DNA of 64,000 nucleotides from Garcia nutans (taxonomy: Eukaryota; Streptophyta; Magnoliopsida; Malpighiales; Euphorbiaceae), in the NCBI GenBank assembly GCA_947685225.1, contig CANTUV010000008.1:44637501-44701500 (forward strand), read 5' to 3'. Both the position numbers and the translations under genes were made by a program. Shown one piece after another: positions 35,826 to 46,903 of this stretch (position 1 is its first letter; the number at the start of each line of letters is the position of its first letter). The notes under the pieces are model-generated. The model was not told the DNA's origin. It did no database searches and worked only from the letters and a program-made list of their open reading frames with translations.

Positions 35826-38800
35826 CAATAGCAATCCATTCTTAACATAATACCATCTTAACTTTCATATGAAGTTAATTATATTCTTAAGTTATTATGT
35901 CATCACATCATATAACTTTTACTCTCTCCCTTAGAGTCAATCATCTTCTCTAAATTTCATAACTCATCATTAGATCTATTTATATATCTTATTACTTTTT
36001 TATCCAAACATTCAAAATATCTCATTACATTCCCAATTAATTTATCTTGATGCAAGAATCAGATCATCTTATATTATACATGTACTTTGTCTAATTATTA
36101 CATTCAAGATATTTTATTACTTCATCTCTTTATAATTACTCTCTTAACTTCAACCTTAAAAATCATTGATTATCCCATCATTAAAATCACTTCCAGAATA
36201 GACATTTATCACACCTTAATTGATAACAATATCCTTATTTTTCCTACACTTTTTTTTTCATCATTTGCAACTGATTTAACTCAATACATTCACCTTCATT
36301 TATTTATTAGAATATTACATCATATACATTATCACTTAAATCTTATGCTCCTAGTACAACTGTACACATTAAATTTCAATAATGATTCATAATCTTCATA
36401 GAATCTAGATCAATTGATCTATCTGTCACAATATACCCATGTTTCAATCTTGTTTAATTCAAATCAACAATTAATTTATTTAAACTTATCATGAAATTTC
36501 ACAATATATATATATATATAACTTAATTCCATTAGAGCAAACTTATATTCAAATCCTGATCTCTTCATATCCATATTCAGTAAAATTATCATGATTACAA
36601 ATCACTTTAAATTATCTTTCAATATACACATAGTTTATTTTCTACTATCTTAGTATAATTTCCACCAATTCTCATGATAATCTCATACCATACTTCCTAT
36701 CCATAGTTCACTCACTTAAACCTTAAATCCATTCACTTATTCACTTTATACCATAAACATATTTAGTATAACTTTCAGTCACATTTTGTAATTTTCCCTT
36801 TTTAATATCTCCTCACATTTCATACCATTACGATCTTTATATAATCAGCTTTCTATCACATTAGCCATAACTCAAAACTTTTTACATTTCTCTTTTCTTT
36901 CCTTACTTTTCATAATTATAACCAAATTTCTAACAAAAAAATGATAAAGTATAACTTTACCAGTCATAATTCTTGACCATGTTTCTAGAAACATAATTAT
37001 CAATCTCACCAAAGCTGCACTACAATCATGTTATCTCAATTCCAAATCTGTGGATAACAAAATTAATCGACCAAAATATACTAAACAAATCATAGAATTA
37101 TAGGAGATTAATGGTCATGCCTGAAGCTTATAAATCCATAATGTTCCTTTATTATTCAACTTCCAACCTTTCTAATTACAATGCTAAATCATATCACAAG
37201 AATTGCATATTCATTCTCTAAACTTTTGCTACACCAAGAGTTAACACATTTCAACTCTATCTCAAAACAATTTGCACTCGATTATGTTCATCATTAGCCT
37301 AACTCATGTTCAACAATATTATTATTAACATCTCTTATGTATACATATTCAATCATATGCAATTCTTACACAATTTCCCTTTTGTTACTCCATTTCGAAT
37401 CTATTTCTAATCCATTTACAATCTCTTATTATACACATATACATAAAACCTTCCCACATGTGGATACCTTGGGACTCAAAATATTATATAATCATCAGGT
37501 TCAGTGATTACCATAACAATTTCACCATCCAATATTACTCGAGTCCATTCTCACTCTTAATTTCGTTACATAATCCATCTAGCTTTGCACAGTTCAAGAC
37601 CTAATCTCTCTTAGGTCCACTGATACATGCAATATCATTCTTAATATTATTATACCAGTAATTATACCATCTACATATTCATAGGCCACATCCATAATGT
37701 GACTCACTTCCCACATTTCTTACATAATACAATTACATTCATATCGAAAAACTCATCTCACATATCCTATGCATGTATACACTTAATCAGGTACTTTTAT
37801 TTAATTTCTCTTTTGCATACAATCTGTACAAATTTAATGTTTATCATTTTTCTTTGAACATTATCATACTCATTCTTTTGACATGATTTAAATTATTCAT
37901 CAACACAACAAATATATACATTCTAACCATAATAACACTTCACATATATTCAAGTCACATTTCTAATGTGACATCTCTCTCATTTTTTTTAAAGCATTTA
38001 ATGTACCTTCATATCCATTTTCACCCTTTCCAGTCAAATGACTTTAAGTAACTCATTTTCACTCGCTCAATCACTTTTTTTTTATTTCAAAACAAATTCT
38101 CATACTATCAATCTCATTACCCAATTCGTAGTATTCTCATATGCAAGAATATTCATTACAAATAGCTCATATGTTTAATATCTAAATAATCTTTATCAAC
38201 ATTCCATTAAAATTCTAAATTCTCAAATCACTATTTCACCTAAACTTCAACTTACAATTCTCATCTTTTCTTAATATCAACTTTAAAAACATCTTATATA
38301 TATACCACAAAGCAACATCCAAACATATAATTTTCACAATTATTAAGCTCATTTCAAAAATCCAAATGTCACATATTACCACCATTAACATGAGCTTTCA
38401 CAATATTCAAACATATCACATTTCTAACATTGAAATCACAATGTTGCATTAAAATAACAATACAAACAATACCAATATATCTTTTTTCTTAACCAACATC
38501 ATCTCTTTTTCTTTTAAACAAAACTTTAACTTTATACACCCAAACCTTAAATGATCACATTTTGTCTATACCAGTCAACTCACTCAATGTTCCACCATAT
38601 TTCCTTCAAGTTAAAAATTTCCATTCTTTAATTTATCAATTAAACTCATATGAATGTTTCCATATCATTTTTCATTTTTTTTCCTTTCATGTAGAACTTC
38701 ATCCACATACTATCATCCATCTCATCTAATTCAAATACATTACAATTCACATAATGCCACATCCGAGACCAACCTAGGTGTTAATGCATATGCATGTATT

Positions 38801-38888
38801 ACAAATTTCATTTCAAAACTTTTCTTTTTAATTCTCTTTAAGCTTTTCAAAACTTTCTTTTTTAATTCTACTTAGGCCGAGAATCTCG
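35826..38888 (-). other. Non-coding interior of the LARD
   Basis: About 3.1 kb of AT-rich, strongly strand-biased sequence (few G on the plus strand). Open frames up to about 101 codons (for example 36087-36392 plus strand) show no domain, zinc knuckle, protease, RT or integrase motif. I see no gene here. Confidence 0.8.
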
Positions 38889-38912
38889 AACCTAAGCTCT
38901 GATACCAAAAAT
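38889..38912 (-). other. Primer binding site of the LARD
   Basis: The minus strand reads TTTTTGGTATCAGAGCTTAGG directly after the LTR, containing a perfect TGGTATCAGAGC match to the plant initiator-Met tRNA 3' end. Confidence 0.9.
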
Positions 38913-40779
38913 TGTAACACCCCTTCCCAGCCTACATGTGTAAGCCGAGTAGAGGCGCCACACTATCCTAATGTTGTTACCAATTTTACTTAATTCGAAT
39001 TTTAGTTCCGGTTTTACAGAAATTTTGCCAGAGGTTCGCCTAGAAATTGGATCCCAAGTGTCGACAAAACTGGTTTTTTTCTGATTTTTGAAAACATTTT
39101 TACACAAACCAATGCAATCAGTTTCAATACACTCCCAATGAATCCACCTTATACCCTCAACTACAAACCTGCAAGAAGAGTTCACACTTCTAATACAAAA
39201 TAAGTAGAGGTTTATTATTATCACATACTACTAACGTACAGTATAACTGTAACACCCCCATACTCTATATAAGTACTATACATATACCGGGTATACATAT
39301 AGTACGTATATAAAGTATAAGAATGTCACTTTTTGTTACAGTTTAAAAACCTATATCTGAGTTCAAATAATATTACATTAATTTAAATATAGAACATTTA
39401 CAAAATCATTATACTTTCAATAATCTTACATATATATGATAATCTTGTCTTTACCAAAATTTCTTTTATACTTATGAATACATTCTTGTCAGAAAATACA
39501 ACATAACGAAATTATACATATATGCATCACCTTCTAGTTGGTCTCAAAATACTCTTACCCTTCTCGTGGCATAACAGTTTGACTTCCAGATCAACCACCT
39601 ACTCACCTGCGCGATTTATACAACCGCGCTAAGCCCGAAAGCTTAGTAGTACAAATAAATATTATAAACATACATAACAGACAATCATACTTATATGTTA
39701 ACTTCATATATTATTATTTTCTTATCATATTTTCCCATTTCAATTACACCTTATATATATTTCTACTAATCTCATAATTATATACATATGCACGTATTTC
39801 ATTAATACAACCCACAATTCCATGACTTATTAAAAAATTCATAAAATAATACTCACAATGTCCACAACCACATCCATATTATACATCATATTGTATTTTC
39901 ATGTAGTACCTTCAGATCTCATCATTCAACATAATTTTTCAATCCACATTCACCTTCAATAATTTACTTATACATTGTAATCATCTCATTTCATAATTAT
40001 CATCATATATCTCATAACATTACATCTTATTCCATAATTCACATTTAAACAAAAATAATCATTGGTCTCATTATTCATTCATTTCACATTTCATGAATCA
40101 CAAAAGCTTGGTCAAATAGTTCACCCAACCAGACTGCTCCAATTGCCCTGCATCCTAGCAGCAGTTCTGAACTTTGTGAATTCCATAAATTAAATTCAAT
40201 CAACGTGGTTCCAAATTATTTTTCGCAAATACTAGACTCACTAAGCAACAACATATCCAAAATTCAATTAGATATGATTTTTCTACATTTTATTAAAAAT
40301 CCCGAAAATGGCTGTCTCAGTTAAGGTACCTGCTGGAACAGGTCTAATAAAAATAATCTTTCCAAAATCATAACCATTCCAAAATCGAATCAACATATTT
40401 TTCAGTCATTCTAGACTCATAGAGGCACAACATATCAAAAATTCACTTCAAGAAAATTTTTCTATATTTAATTAAAAATCATACAAGTCACAGCCTTTAC
40501 TAATTGTAAAACAGAAAAATTTCACTAAACACAACTCTTACTCTTCCATCACCAACACCAACCTAACTTCTTATCTTTAGTTCCATTTCAACACTTTTAC
40601 ACACACCATACACAAACACACTCCAACCATCAACAACACTCCATCAAACTCAAACAAAATTTCAAATAGAACAAGAGAAATCAAAAGAAAACTTACTTGA
40701 ATATTATGCCAAATCTTCAACATCCATCTTTAATTCTCTCAAAATCCCTATGAATTTGATGTGTATATAAGTAAAATCA

Positions 40780-40816
<37 letters not shown>

Positions 40817-41399
40817 TAAGAAGAAGAAGAAGAAGAAAAATATATTTTTCCCTTCTTCTTTTCATGTTTATCATATATATATATATAATAATAATAATAA
40901 TAATAAAATAAATTATTTCTAAAAACCTCCACCACACACTTTTCTCCCTTTGACTTTTCTTTCTTCTTTTTCTTTTTATTATTATTATTATTATTATTAT
41001 TAATTAATTAATTATATAAACTTACTTTTCCTACACCACTTTATACATTATGTATATGTAATATATATGTTGGTATATGTATATCTCTTTTATATTTCCT
41101 TTATATTTTCCATATTTTTCAAATACCACATAAATATATATCATCCCTCATATACACCTATTTCTTATAATATTTTCCTTGCATATTTTACCAACATATC
41201 TTCTCACAACTACCATTCCAATGTACACCAAAATCAGGTATTAAATTAATTCATTTATCTTCTTTTGACTTTCATTAGTTTAACTTATATATGTTATATA
41301 TACCTTCACTTCTCTTCTCCTTATATTAAACATACTCCTTAAATTCAAATAGCATAATAATAATTTCAAAACTTTTAGGGTGTACCTTGGGATATTACA
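38913..41399 (-). repeat. 5' LTR of the LARD (2487 bp)
   Basis: Partner of 33274-35781. (TC)n lies at about 40784-40813 and (TTA)n at about 40977-41002, both shorter than in the other LTR. The 335-bp offset to the internal TGTAACACCCCC motif (39248) is identical. Confidence 0.92.
39609..39629 (-). promoter_or_regulatory. Conserved hairpin in LARD 5' LTR
   Basis: GCGCGAT (39609-39615) and ACCGCGC (39623-39629): one transition (T to C) relative to the other LTR, so a mispair in the stem. Confidence 0.5.
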
Positions 41400-41404
41400 G
41401 ATAT

Positions 41405-42340
41405 GCTATTGAAACCCTAAGAATGACATGATATTTGTGAAACAATGCCTCCACTGTTCGATTGCAAAATGTGTGTGTTTATCACTGATTATTGCCTTTG
41501 GTATCGCAAACCTTGAAAAATTGTTAGTCTTTATAAAAGCTGTAGCAACCTTAGAATCATAAGTCCTAGTGGCTTTATCTCCCAACCATTTGGAAACATA
41601 ACCAATAACCAACAAATTACACACATTACCAAAAGAAACAGGAAACGGTCCCATGAAATCAATGCCCCAAACATAAAAAATTTCAACAATTAAAATAGGA
41701 GTTTGTGGCATTTGAATCCTAAAACTAATTTTACCTATTCTTTGGCATCGTTCACAAGACGTACAAAAGAGATAAGCATCATTGAATAGTGTTGGCTAAT
41801 AAAAACCACAATCCAAATCCTTGCGAGTTGTTCTCTTTGGTACAAAGTGGCCTCCACATGCATAAGAATGGCAAAAAGTCAAAATAGAAAGAAATTTAGT
41901 TTTAGGTACACACCTTCTCATTACTTGATCATAACTATGTTTCAAAAGGTATGGATCATTCCAAATGCAGTATTTTGCATCACTTCTTATCTTGTCATTT
42001 TTATTATTTGAGAGTGCACTTGGCATTGTTTTTGTAGCCAAATAATTGACGATGTTTGCAAACCATGGTGTTGCTTCTTTCATCCCGAATAAATGCTCAT
42101 CAGGGAAAACTTCATATAGAGGTATAACATCTTCTTCATTAATGATTATACTAAGATGGTCTGTAATAGAATTTTCACTTCCTTTCTTATCCTTGAACTT
42201 TAAATCGAACTCTTGCAAGAGAAGAACCCACCTAATCAGCCTCAGTTTTGACTCCTTAACTAGTAAGTACCTAAGAGCATACACCATTGGAATGTAGCTA
42301 AAGCATTGCAAAGACCAAATGGCATTCGACGGCAGGCAAA
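41405..42340 (-). pseudogene. Tat-like RT fragment, RNase H end and integrase core
   Basis: From 42340 downward the minus strand reads an RT piece (ACRRMPFGLCNA at about 42301-42338), then jumps to the RNase H end (LRYLLVKESK, LIRWVLLLQEFDLKFKDKKGSEN at about 42190-42290), missing the YxDD loop and most of RNase H. The H2C2 zinc-binding region and integrase core follow (GIDFMGPFP near 41660; ISDKHTHF near 41490, where SDGGSHF is usual). The frame changes at least at about 41800-41715. The left end is the LARD target site; the right end is the insertion site of element C. Confidence 0.82.
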
Positions 42341-44370
42341 TGTAATGCTTAAAATTTTAAAAACTAAACTTTTAATTTAATGTAGATAATTGATAGTGAA
42401 TTGTGATATAAGTGGTATGGATAAGTGATGCAAATAGCAGATCTTAAAAATTTACTGAATAAATTATTTATTTTTATGATTTTACGAGATTAAAAATAAA
42501 ATTATAATCAAAGGTTAAGAAAAAGGGTACACCATAGCTAAGATGAGAGTAACCACACTAGATTAAACTATATATATATATGTGGACAGGTGTGTGTATG
42601 TGTAGAAGCTTCTTCCTTCTTCCTCCTTCATCCACGTTCATCTTCACCAACACAACCAAAACTTCTCCTTTCTTCCTTCTTTCTAAGACTTTAATCAAAA
42701 CTTAAGATAAGATCATATTTAGATATAAGTTTTTAGAAGATTAAACTGTAAAAGTTGAGATTATCAATAAGTGATTAGAGAAAAAGAAGAGTTTTAAGAG
42801 GTATGTGTTTATGTATTTTGATTCGCAACTATCTAAATTTCTATGAATTTTATTATTTAAAGTGATTGATTGAGTTATCTTTGATGAGTTTTTACTGAAA
42901 CATATTTGATATATGCTCTTTCTATGTTAAAGAAACTAGTTTTGATCCATTATCATCATATATTTGGATATATGAAGTTTAAGTTGGTAAGTGTTCAAAA
43001 TACAGAGTTTTGCTTGACACAACCAGCGACACGGCCATGTCACTGGGCTTGTCAACGATGGTGTGTTTCAATACTGAAGGCACGACCAATAACACACACG
43101 TGTCATTGGGCGTGTCATAGCTACTGTGATAAAAGATAAATGACACGGCCAGTGACACGCCTATGTCAATGGGCGTGTCGTAGCTACTGTAATACAATTT
43201 AAATGACATGGTCAGAGACACGCCCATATCGTTGGATCAAAGCTTATGTGAGAATGAGCTTATGACACGGTTAATGACACTCCCATGTCATTGGGCGTGT
43301 CACTTGAGGAACTTGCCAAAATAACTGTTTGTTTTGTTTTCATGTGTAATTCTAGCCGTAAAGATTATAAGTCCTCAAAGTGTAAAGAGTATTTTTGAAA
43401 TCAACCTTAACAGGTAGTGTAACAGATTATTTTTAAATATATGATAGAATATGTGTGATACCAAGTGTTGGTCAAAAAACTGTTTCATTGAAGTGTTTTG
43501 CATAATTTAATGATAATTAAAAACTACTGAATTATCCAAATCATATTGATTTTAGATCTAGCCTAGGATTGAATGGCTAGCCAAAAGGAGGATATCCAAA
43601 GTGATAGTGGGCACTTTGTGCCATCAATAGAAACTCTGTGTCACCATACTCAGTGGACATTCATGCCATAGTGGGCCATTGGCCAAATTTATACAGTGGG
43701 CATTAAATTTCCAATAGTGACCCGTTATCCAAATCTAGGATCTGAGTTCGGTGTGTATAGGCATAATTAATGAAGTTATTTACATTGAGAGCATTGTGCT
43801 ATTTATTTACTGTTAAATGAATTGATTTAGAATTCAATTGTGTTTTGTTTTTCAAGTTTAAATGAATTTATTAATTTCCTTATTTAACATTCTAAAGTGG
43901 TAATTTCCATTGTTTCTAAATCATTTTATGTATAGTTCTATTTCCTTTAATTTTTCTTGCATATTGTAAATACATAAGCACCACTAAGGTTTGCTTAGTG
44001 TGTTAGAATTATTTTCTAATGTGCAGATCAAACTAGAAGAGTTGAGACTACGGAGTGAAAGATTTACGTTCCTGGTCAACTACATCACAAAGGTTTAATG
44101 AACAATATTGTAAATATTATATTTTGTATAGTTCACATGGCAATACTATATAATTTTGTATGATAGTTATATAAGTTTGAGAGTAGTTTGAGAATTATAA
44201 TAATGCAAGTTAACAATAGGAGTTCTTAACATTTTAACAAATATATGTTTGTAATATAGACTTGGTTATAATAGTTCTTTTGAAAGCTTAACAACTGGAT
44301 TAATATATAGAAGTACTTGTGTTTAATTTTTATGATACGTACGTAGAACATGTGTGAATGTTAGGTGACA
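42341..44370 (+). repeat. 5' LTR of element C
   Basis: Starts TGTAATGC and probably ends at 'gttaggtgaca' (44370); the right border is uncertain because the PBS is gone. It contains a donor-like AAGAG|GTATGTG near 42800, a minisatellite (43014-43310), and a degraded version of the conserved hairpin ('cttagtgtgttag...ctaatgtgcag', about 43993-44025). Confidence 0.65.
43014..43310 (+). repeat. Five tandem ~62-bp 'GACACGGCC...GGGCGTGTC' units
   Basis: Units start at about 43014, 43080, 43141, 43204 and 43263. Each carries TGACACG-CCA-TGACACGCC-ATGTCA-TGGGCGTGTC with drift, so each can fold on itself (GACACG/CGTGTC). The antisense strand is open through four units with a repeated 21-residue pattern, but this is probably an accident of a unit length divisible by three. 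Confidence 0.85.
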
Positions 44371-44390
44371 TCTCCTATGTAGTTAAGTGT

Positions 44391-45060
44391 GTTGTTTCCT
44401 TGTTGCAAGAATAAGCTTATGCCTGGTGGGATATAAAGCAGAAAAGTATACCCGCAGGTAGACTTACTTGGGTATTTTTTCAAGAAGAATTTAAAAAGAA
44501 ATATATTAGTGAGATTTATTTAGAGGAGAAGCGCTGGGAGTTTTAATATCTTAAGCAAAGACAATTATCTATGTTTGAATATGAGAGGTAGTTTGTTTGC
44601 CTCAGTAAATATTTTTCAGAGTTAGTTGCATCCGAAGAAGAGAAGTGTAAGCGGTTTGAACAAGGCTTGAACAGCCAGATTTGGGTGTATTTAGTAGCAA
44701 TGAAGATTAAAGAGTTTTCTACTCTTGTTAATGCTGCAATTTCTATAGAAAATGAGATTAAACAAGAGCAAGGAAGAAGACAACAAACAAAGAAGGGATT
44801 TTCTAGTGAACAATAGCAAGGTGGCCAGAAAAGATAGAGAAATGTTCAAGCCCAAACTCAGGAATCTGGTAGAGGAAATGGAGCTAGTTTTCAAAGGTCT
44901 AGTAGTGGTAGGTTTGGAGTGGCTACAAGCTCATCTTCAAGGGCTGTTACTACACCTTGTCAATATTGTGGTAAAGGCCACGCAAGTGAAGATTGTTGGT
45001 ACTAAAAAGGGGCTTATTTGAAATATGGTTCTTTAAAGCATAAAATTAGAGATTGTCCAA
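44391..45060 (+). pseudogene. Element C gag, truncated and broken
   Basis: The start of gag and the PBS are deleted: the LTR is followed after about 30 bases by the gag core (AYAWWDIKQKS at about 44415; YISEIYLEEKRWEF at about 44500). A zinc knuckle CQYCGKGHASEDC lies near 44958-44996 in a shifted frame, followed by a second CxxC-like piece to CPM (about 45055). Several TAG/TGA stops are present. Confidence 0.72.
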
Positions 45061-45229
45061 TGATAAAAAAAACTAGAAGTTGTTGAAGGACATAGTTCTA
45101 TCCAGAGGTCTCAGTCAGGTTGTAGGATAGGTAGAGGTAGTCAACCCAGTGTTAGTCAGCAGAGAGGATCTGAAATAGTGGATAGACCTCATACTTGAGG
45201 CACTGCTCTAGCTAGAGCTTATGCCATAA

Positions 45230-46903
45230 GCTGTGGAAGACCAAGATGCTCCTGATGTTGTAGTTAGTAAATTTTCTTTACTTGGTCTTAATGTGTATGC
45301 ATTATTAGATCTTGGTTCTACACATTCTTATATATGTACAAGTATAGCTTTAGGGAAGAAAATGTGTGTTGATAAACTTAATTATGAGTAGAAGTTACTA
45401 ATCCCTTAGGCCATAGTGTGAAGGTAAACAAAGTATATCGAAATTGTCCACTTAGAGTCCATGAGGTGGAACTTTCTGCTGATTTGATTAACCTTCCATT
45501 CTATGACTTTGATGTAATCTTGGGAATGGATTAGTTATCCCAACATCAAGCAGTTATGAACTGCTGTAGTAAAGTTGTATCTTTTAAGAATCCAGATTAT
45601 GGTGAAATTGTAGTTCGAGGAGAAAAATAATTTTCCCCTTTTAGCTTAATTTTCTGTAGCTAAATCTAGAAAGTTGATTAGGAAAAAGTGTGAAGCTTAC
45701 CTTTCTTATGTTAATGATACATGACATTCAAGCAAGGCTTTGAAAGACATACCTACCGTGAGTGAGTTTTTAAAAATTTTTTCGGAGGAATTACCTGGAA
45801 TACCACCAGAGAGGGAGGTGGAATTTGTTATTGATGTAGTTTCGGGTATGACACCAATTTCTATTCCACCTTATAGAATGGCACCTCCGGAACTAAAAGA
45901 GTTAAAAGTGCAACTTCAAAAATTACTTGACAAGGGGTTTATTAGACCTAGTGTATCACCCTAGGGTGCACCGATTTTATTTGTGAAAAAGAAGGATGAT
46001 GCCTTAAGATTGTGTATAGATTACCGACAGTTGAATAAAGTGACTGTTAAGAATAAGTACTTGTTACCTAGGATTGATGACTTGTTTGATTAATTGTGGG
46101 GAGCAGGTGTTTTCTCTAAGATTTATCTTAAATTGGGTTATTATTAGATGAAAGTTAAAGAAGTGGATATTCCAAAGACAACTTTTAGAACTTGATATGG
46201 ACATTATGAATTTTTGGTTATGCCTTTTGGTTTAACTAATGCTCCAGCAGCTTTTATGGATTTGATGAATCGAGTCTTTAAACCCTATTTAGATCAGTTT
46301 GTGATTGTTTTCATTGATCATAAATTGGTTTATTCCAAAAATAAAGAGGAGCATAATAAGCATTTGAGTATTGTACTACAGATACTAAAGGAGAATCAAT
46401 TGTATGCTAAACTATCAAAATGTGATTTTTGGTTGATGGAAGTGGCATTTCTAGGTCATATAGTGTCAACTAATGGTATTTGTGTGGATCCAAGTATGAT
46501 TGAGACTATTTTCAATTGGCAACCTCTAAAGAATATAACAGAAGTTTGAAGTTTTCTTGGATTAGCTAGATACTATAGAAGATTTGTGCAAAGGTTTTCA
46601 AAGATAGCACTTCCTTTAACTAAGCTTCTTAGAAAAGAAACTAAATTTGAGTGGAATGCCCAGTGTCAAGCTAGTTTTGATATGTTGATTGAAATGCCTA
46701 TATTAACACAACCGACTCCAATTAAAGACTATGTTATTTATAGTGATGCTTCTCATCAGGGACTTGGTTGTGTATTGATGCAAGAGGGTAAGGTAATTGC
46801 TAATGCTTCTAGGCAATTAAAATCTCATGAATTGAATTACCCTACACATGATTTGGAGTTGGCTGCTATTATATTTTCTCTTAAGATTTGGCGACATTAC
46901 TTG
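45230..46903 (+). pseudogene. Element C protease, RT and RNase H start, broken
   Basis: The protease motif LLDLGSTHSYI lies near 45300-45335. The linker and RT start at 45740 (IPPEREVEF; PPYRMAPPELKELK). The RT core shows CIDYRQLNKVT (about 46010) and MPFGLTNAPAAFMDLM (46217). The catalytic loop reads FIDHKLVYS (46310-46336), where FIDDILVYS is expected, so the second catalytic Asp is His. RNase H has YSDASHQG at about 46738. Stops include TAG for Trp at 45962, TAA for Gln at about 46091 and TGA for Arg at about 46194. Cut by element D within the sequence KIWRHYL. Confidence 0.82.

Larger units (their letters stand above)
33274..41399 (-). mobile_element. Non-autonomous LARD-type element (8126 bp), structurally intact
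   Basis: Target duplication GATAT (33269-33273 and 41400-41404), two near-identical 2.5 kb LTRs, a perfect PBS next to the right LTR and a polypurine tract next to the left LTR, all in minus orientation. The 3131-bp interior has no recognisable gag or pol. This fits a large retrotransposon derivative (LARD) mobilised by enzymes of an autonomous relative, probably Tekay-type given the shared LTR ends and PPT style (inference). It is the most recent insertion whose age can be judged here. Confidence 0.9.
42341..46903 (+). mobile_element. Chromovirus-like element C, 5' half
   Basis: Begins TGTAATGCTTAAAATTTT inside the Tat RT and has an LTR, gag, protease, RT and part of RNase H in plus orientation. 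It ends where element D is inserted (46904). Its integrase and 3' LTR are not found in the window. The proteins are close to element D but more decayed, so it is an older relative. Confidence 0.8.

Noticed and set aside
36087..36392. 101-codon open frame inside the LARD
   Set aside because: Composition is that of AT-rich DNA with no domain; it lies on the opposite strand to the element and has no counterpart in gag or pol.
42979..43227. Open antisense frame with a repeated 21-residue pattern
   Set aside because: It is produced by the 62-bp minisatellite of the C LTR; there is no domain, start context or conservation to suggest a protein.
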